Assembly (NCBI GenBank): GCA_905213875.1
Contig: CAJMJN010000037.1
Coordinates: forward strand, 1 to 6,617
Reading direction: 5' to 3'
DNA length: 6,617 bases
From: an uncultured Clostridium sp.
GTDB taxonomy: Bacteria > Bacillota > Clostridia > TANB77 > CAG-508
Under the pieces are notes generated by a model. That model ran no database searches, was not told the origin of the DNA, and was given only the letters and a program-made list of their open reading frames with translations. Both the position numbers and the translations under genes were made by a program. Positions 4,696-6,617 of this stretch are shown in pieces (position 1 is the stretch's first letter; each line of letters starts with the position of its first letter).

Positions 4696-5418
4696 ATGCA
4701 AAGAATTATTATTGCTAATCAAAATGTTGAGCAAAATAATATAATTTGCCAACACCTTTCAAAGGACAAAAGGTTAGAAATAATAGGAATAACCGATGGT
4801 GGAGAAACTTTTTTGCAACATTTTTTCGAAATATCCCCTAACATTTTAGTTCTTGATTCAAATATAAAGAATATAAAAAATATTGATTACCTACTTGATA
4901 ATATATCAAGCACCATTAGTGATAAACATATTTGTAACATTATCTTAACGGCTAATAAGAATGAACATTTGAAACTTTCAAATGTTTCTCGAATTTATAA
5001 AATAATTTATGATGTTATAAATAATTTAGATGATTTATCAAATACAATTGATGAATTATATCTTTATCAAAAATATGATGAATTAACTACTGATGAACTA
5101 AATATATTCTTTTTAAAAACAAACATCCCTTTATTCTCATCTGGCTCATACTATGTTAGAGACGCAATACGAACTTGCTATTATTATCCAGACGATCAGC
5201 AAAGACTTGATGATATATTTTCAAAACTAAGTAAAAAATACAATAAGCCAAATGAAGCAATACGATCTGGTTTTCGAGCCTCATTAAAGGGATTAAACAT
5301 GAATAGAGAATCTATTGATTGTCCTATTATGAAATATTTTGATTTATCTCAAAATATTACACCTAAAGATTTCTTAGAGATTTCGACAATATATTTCCAT
5401 CAAAAAAAGAAGAAATAA
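4696..5418 (+). CDS. Spo0A-like response regulator with a degenerate receiver
   Basis: 240 aa from the ATG at 4696, chosen for its GGGAGG site 5 nt upstream; an earlier in-frame ATG at 4603 has no ribosome site and lies ahead of the promoter. Residues 3-120 are a receiver: D54 in LVLDSN is in the phosphoacceptor position and T85 is kept, but the acidic pair is N8-Q9 and no Lys-Pro motif is visible. Residues about 148-236 match the Spo0A C-terminal DNA-binding domain: GSYYVRDAIRTCYYYP, FSKLSKKYNKPNEAIRSGFR, and TPKDFLEISTIYF. Spo0A is the master regulator of sporulation, and its usual length is about 265 aa. The divergence suggests a paralog rather than the canonical gene, perhaps phosphorylation-independent. 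It has its own promoter with a 0A box and ends in a shared terminator. Confidence 0.8.
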   Translation: MQRIIIANQNVEQNNIICQHLSKDKRLEIIGITDGGETFLQHFFEISPNILVLDSNIKNIKNIDYLLDNISSTISDKHICNIILTANKNEHLKLSNVSRIYKIIYDVINNLDDLSNTIDELYLYQKYDELTTDELNIFFLKTNIPLFSSGSYYVRDAIRTCYYYPDDQQRLDDIFSKLSKKYNKPNEAIRSGFRASLKGLNMNRESIDCPIMKYFDLSQNITPKDFLEISTIYFHQKKKK

Positions 5419-5447
5419 GTAAATTTATTACCTATTTCTTCTTTTTT
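5403..5447. terminator. Bidirectional terminator between convergent genes
   Basis: A perfect 15-bp stem (5403-5417 with 5433-5447), one A-C mismatch, then 4 more pairs and a 5-nt loop. The A-run on the left and T-run on the right give a U-tract in either direction. It includes the stop codon of the Spo0A-like gene and ends 5 bp before the stop of the opposing receiver gene, so it plausibly serves both. Confidence 0.75.
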
Positions 5448-5451
5448 AGCT

Positions 5452-5853
5452 TTATTTGTTTTCCATATATTCTTTATAACTTTCCATTATATAATCAATT
5501 TCTTGGTTTTTTACTGGTTCTCTTACAAAACAGTTCAGATTTTTTCCAATAATCTTATAAGCTTCTTCTATGTAGTCTTCACTTACATTTTGACTTGTAA
5601 TCAAATTAAATATTGGTACATTTTCTTTTAAATTTTCTTTTGACTTTTTTAACATTTCTATGCTATTCATTTTTTCCATATCAATTTTAGCAAATACAAC
5701 CTCTGGTTTTAATTCGATTATTTTATTGTATGTCTCTTGTCCATTACTTGCTGTACCAACAATTTCAACAAAATCTAAGTTTTTCATATTATTTACAATT
5801 CTTTTTGTAACATTTTCATCACTATGTGCGATTAGTGTTCTTATTTTATTCAT
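5452..5853 (-). CDS. Stand-alone Spo0A-type pseudo-receiver
   Basis: 133 aa from the ATG at 5853, chosen because AAAGGGTG lies just upstream; an in-frame start at 5877 would add eight residues inside the kinase gene. The fold is a response-regulator receiver, with VEIVGTASNGQE and a KPEVVF strand closely resembling the Spo0A receiver. Every phosphorylation residue is altered: the acidic pair is H10-S11, the acceptor aspartate is K56 (VVFAKID), and the switch lysine is E112 (FVREPV). Only T86 remains. No output domain follows. Such pseudo-receivers typically act by protein contact; here a binding partner could be the Spo0A-like protein encoded convergently next door. It starts 4 bp after the stop of the kinase-like gene, so the two share a transcript. 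Confidence 0.75.
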   Translation of the reverse strand: MNKIRTLIAHSDENVTKRIVNNMKNLDFVEIVGTASNGQETYNKIIELKPEVVFAKIDMEKMNSIEMLKKSKENLKENVPIFNLITSQNVSEDYIEEAYKIIGKNLNCFVREPVKNQEIDYIMESYKEYMENK

Positions 5854-5857
5854 ACTA

Positions 5858-6535
5858 CTACACCCTTTCTGTTTCAATTTTTTCTGGTAACCTAAAATTC
5901 ATTATTCCTTGGTATTTTATTGATTCTGTTGCAACACTTACTGCTGTTTCTAGTGCTTCTTTTTTGTCTACTCCATTAACTAAAAGATTCAAAAATACTC
6001 CATTCAAGCAATCTCCAGCTCCTGTTTTATCAACTACATTTTCTAGCACTTGTGAATGAACTGGAAAACTCTCACTCTCAGAATAGTATAAACAACCTTG
6101 TTTTCCATATTTTATAATTTTTGTTTTTGCTTTGCATGCCAATAAATCTTTGTATTCTTTATCAATAAATGCTATATCAACATTATCAAATACTTGTCTT
6201 GTTAGTTTCTGTGTTGCAAATTGATCTATCGTATCTACACTTATTGTTGCATTTGTGTGTTCTCTTATAAATGTTATCAATTCCATTTGTTTTTCTGGTG
6301 TTGCTGTTGTCAAATGGAAATGTTTTGCCCCTAAAAATTCTTGAGGTATATCTTGGCTTCCAACTTCCATTATGCTTTCTACATCTCCACTGACAGATCT
6401 ATCCTGTCCATCTTCACTATTCCAATATGTATAAAATTCAGTTGTTGGTATTTCTACTTTTTTTACACCAGACAAGTCTATATTATAACCATAAAACCTA
6501 GAAATATCAAGATTATTTCCAACTTTTCCTACCAT
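5858..6535 (-). CDS. PfkB-family sugar/nucleoside kinase, 5'-truncated (probable pseudogene)
   Basis: 225 aa; PfkB kinases (ribokinase, fructokinase, adenosine kinase group) are usually about 300 aa. The C-terminal half is intact: IKYGKQGCLYY and the ATP/anion-hole motif DKTGAGDCLNGVF, with D175 as the catalytic base. The metal-linked NxxE motif is not clearly kept (FIDKEY). Homology begins at GMVGKVGNN and can be followed five codons further upstream (LTYI, to 6550) before a TGA. The N-terminal 50-60 residues, with the GG substrate-binding motif, are absent. The first ATG has no ribosome site. It is therefore probably broken at about 6550 by deletion or insertion, although the downstream receiver gene may still be transcribed through it. 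The substrate cannot be told. The family call is firm; that it is non-functional is likely but not proven. Confidence 0.75.
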   Translation of the reverse strand: MVGKVGNNLDISRFYGYNIDLSGVKKVEIPTTEFYTYWNSEDGQDRSVSGDVESIMEVGSQDIPQEFLGAKHFHLTTATPEKQMELITFIREHTNATISVDTIDQFATQKLTRQVFDNVDIAFIDKEYKDLLACKAKTKIIKYGKQGCLYYSESESFPVHSQVLENVVDKTGAGDCLNGVFLNLLVNGVDKKEALETAVSVATESIKYQGIMNFRLPEKIETERV

Positions 6536-6556
6536 GCCTATGTAGGTTAGTCAATC

Positions 6557-6569
6557 ATTTGTCACAAAT
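6557..6569. promoter_or_regulatory. 13-bp palindrome upstream of the kinase remnant
   Basis: ATTTGTCACAAAT is a perfect dyad around a central C, lying 22 bp upstream of the first kinase ATG and just beyond the point where kinase homology ends. It has the form of a dimeric regulator operator. It also contains TTTGTCA, a partial resemblance to a 0A box. Function unknown. Confidence 0.35.
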
Positions 6570-6617
6570 TATTTAAAATAAATACTTTGAGCACCTATAT
6601 TGCAAATAACGATTCTT

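Noticed and set aside
6551..6616. Idea that TGA is read as tryptophan, extending the kinase upstream
   Set aside because: A TAA follows a few codons further upstream, the spacing does not fit a PfkB N-terminus, and tryptophans in the other genes are encoded by TGG.

Overview
The window is very AT-rich DNA with TTTA/ATAA-biased codon use, strong GGAGG-type ribosome binding sites and standard-code stops. It encodes a Spo0A-type DNA-binding protein and a Clostridia-style prepilin fragment, so the source is most likely an endospore-lineage Firmicute (Clostridia or a related uncultured group). This placement is inferred; there is no rRNA or tRNA in the window to confirm it.

Left block (1 to about 4200, nearly all read right to left) looks like one end of an integrated mobile element. 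At the extreme left is the 3' remainder of a prepilin-like gene, cut within its hydrophobic N-terminal helix. It abuts the 3' end of a large serine recombinase whose last codon and stop lie inside the pilin sequence, which marks the probable attachment junction near 105-115. Upstream of the recombinase, and overlapping it by 4 bp, is a 148-aa protein with the resolvase fold but without the catalytic serine and arginines. Before that come a 44-aa SHOCT-like protein with its own probable promoter, a MazF/PemK-family toxin with a long C-terminal extension, and a 57-aa single-pass membrane protein that overlaps the toxin start. That pair is preceded by a structured leader of about 190 nt with a local GC-rich island. 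Next is a protein with a sigma-70 region-4-like helix-turn-helix, itself preceded by two strong RNA hairpins.

Middle (4171-4695) is gene-free. It holds the hairpin leader of the sigma-like gene, an inverted repeat with a -10 box on each strand, four helically phased 10-bp repeats, and a good sigma-A-type promoter with a perfect 0A box (the Spo0A operator core) at the expected transcription start.

Right block (4696-6550) has a Spo0A-like regulator on the + strand converging, across a shared bidirectional terminator, on a two-gene minus-strand unit. That unit is a 5'-truncated PfkB-family sugar/nucleoside kinase followed by a stand-alone Spo0A-type receiver that has lost its phosphorylation site. 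The last 65 bases are upstream of the kinase break and hold a 13-bp palindrome but no recognised gene.

The most interesting points are the active/inactive serine recombinase pair, the membrane-peptide/MazF operon with its structured leader, and the pair of degenerate Spo0A-type receivers with an apparent autoregulatory 0A box. The right end of the recombinase element was not found, so whether the Spo0A-like block is cargo or chromosomal flank cannot be decided here.
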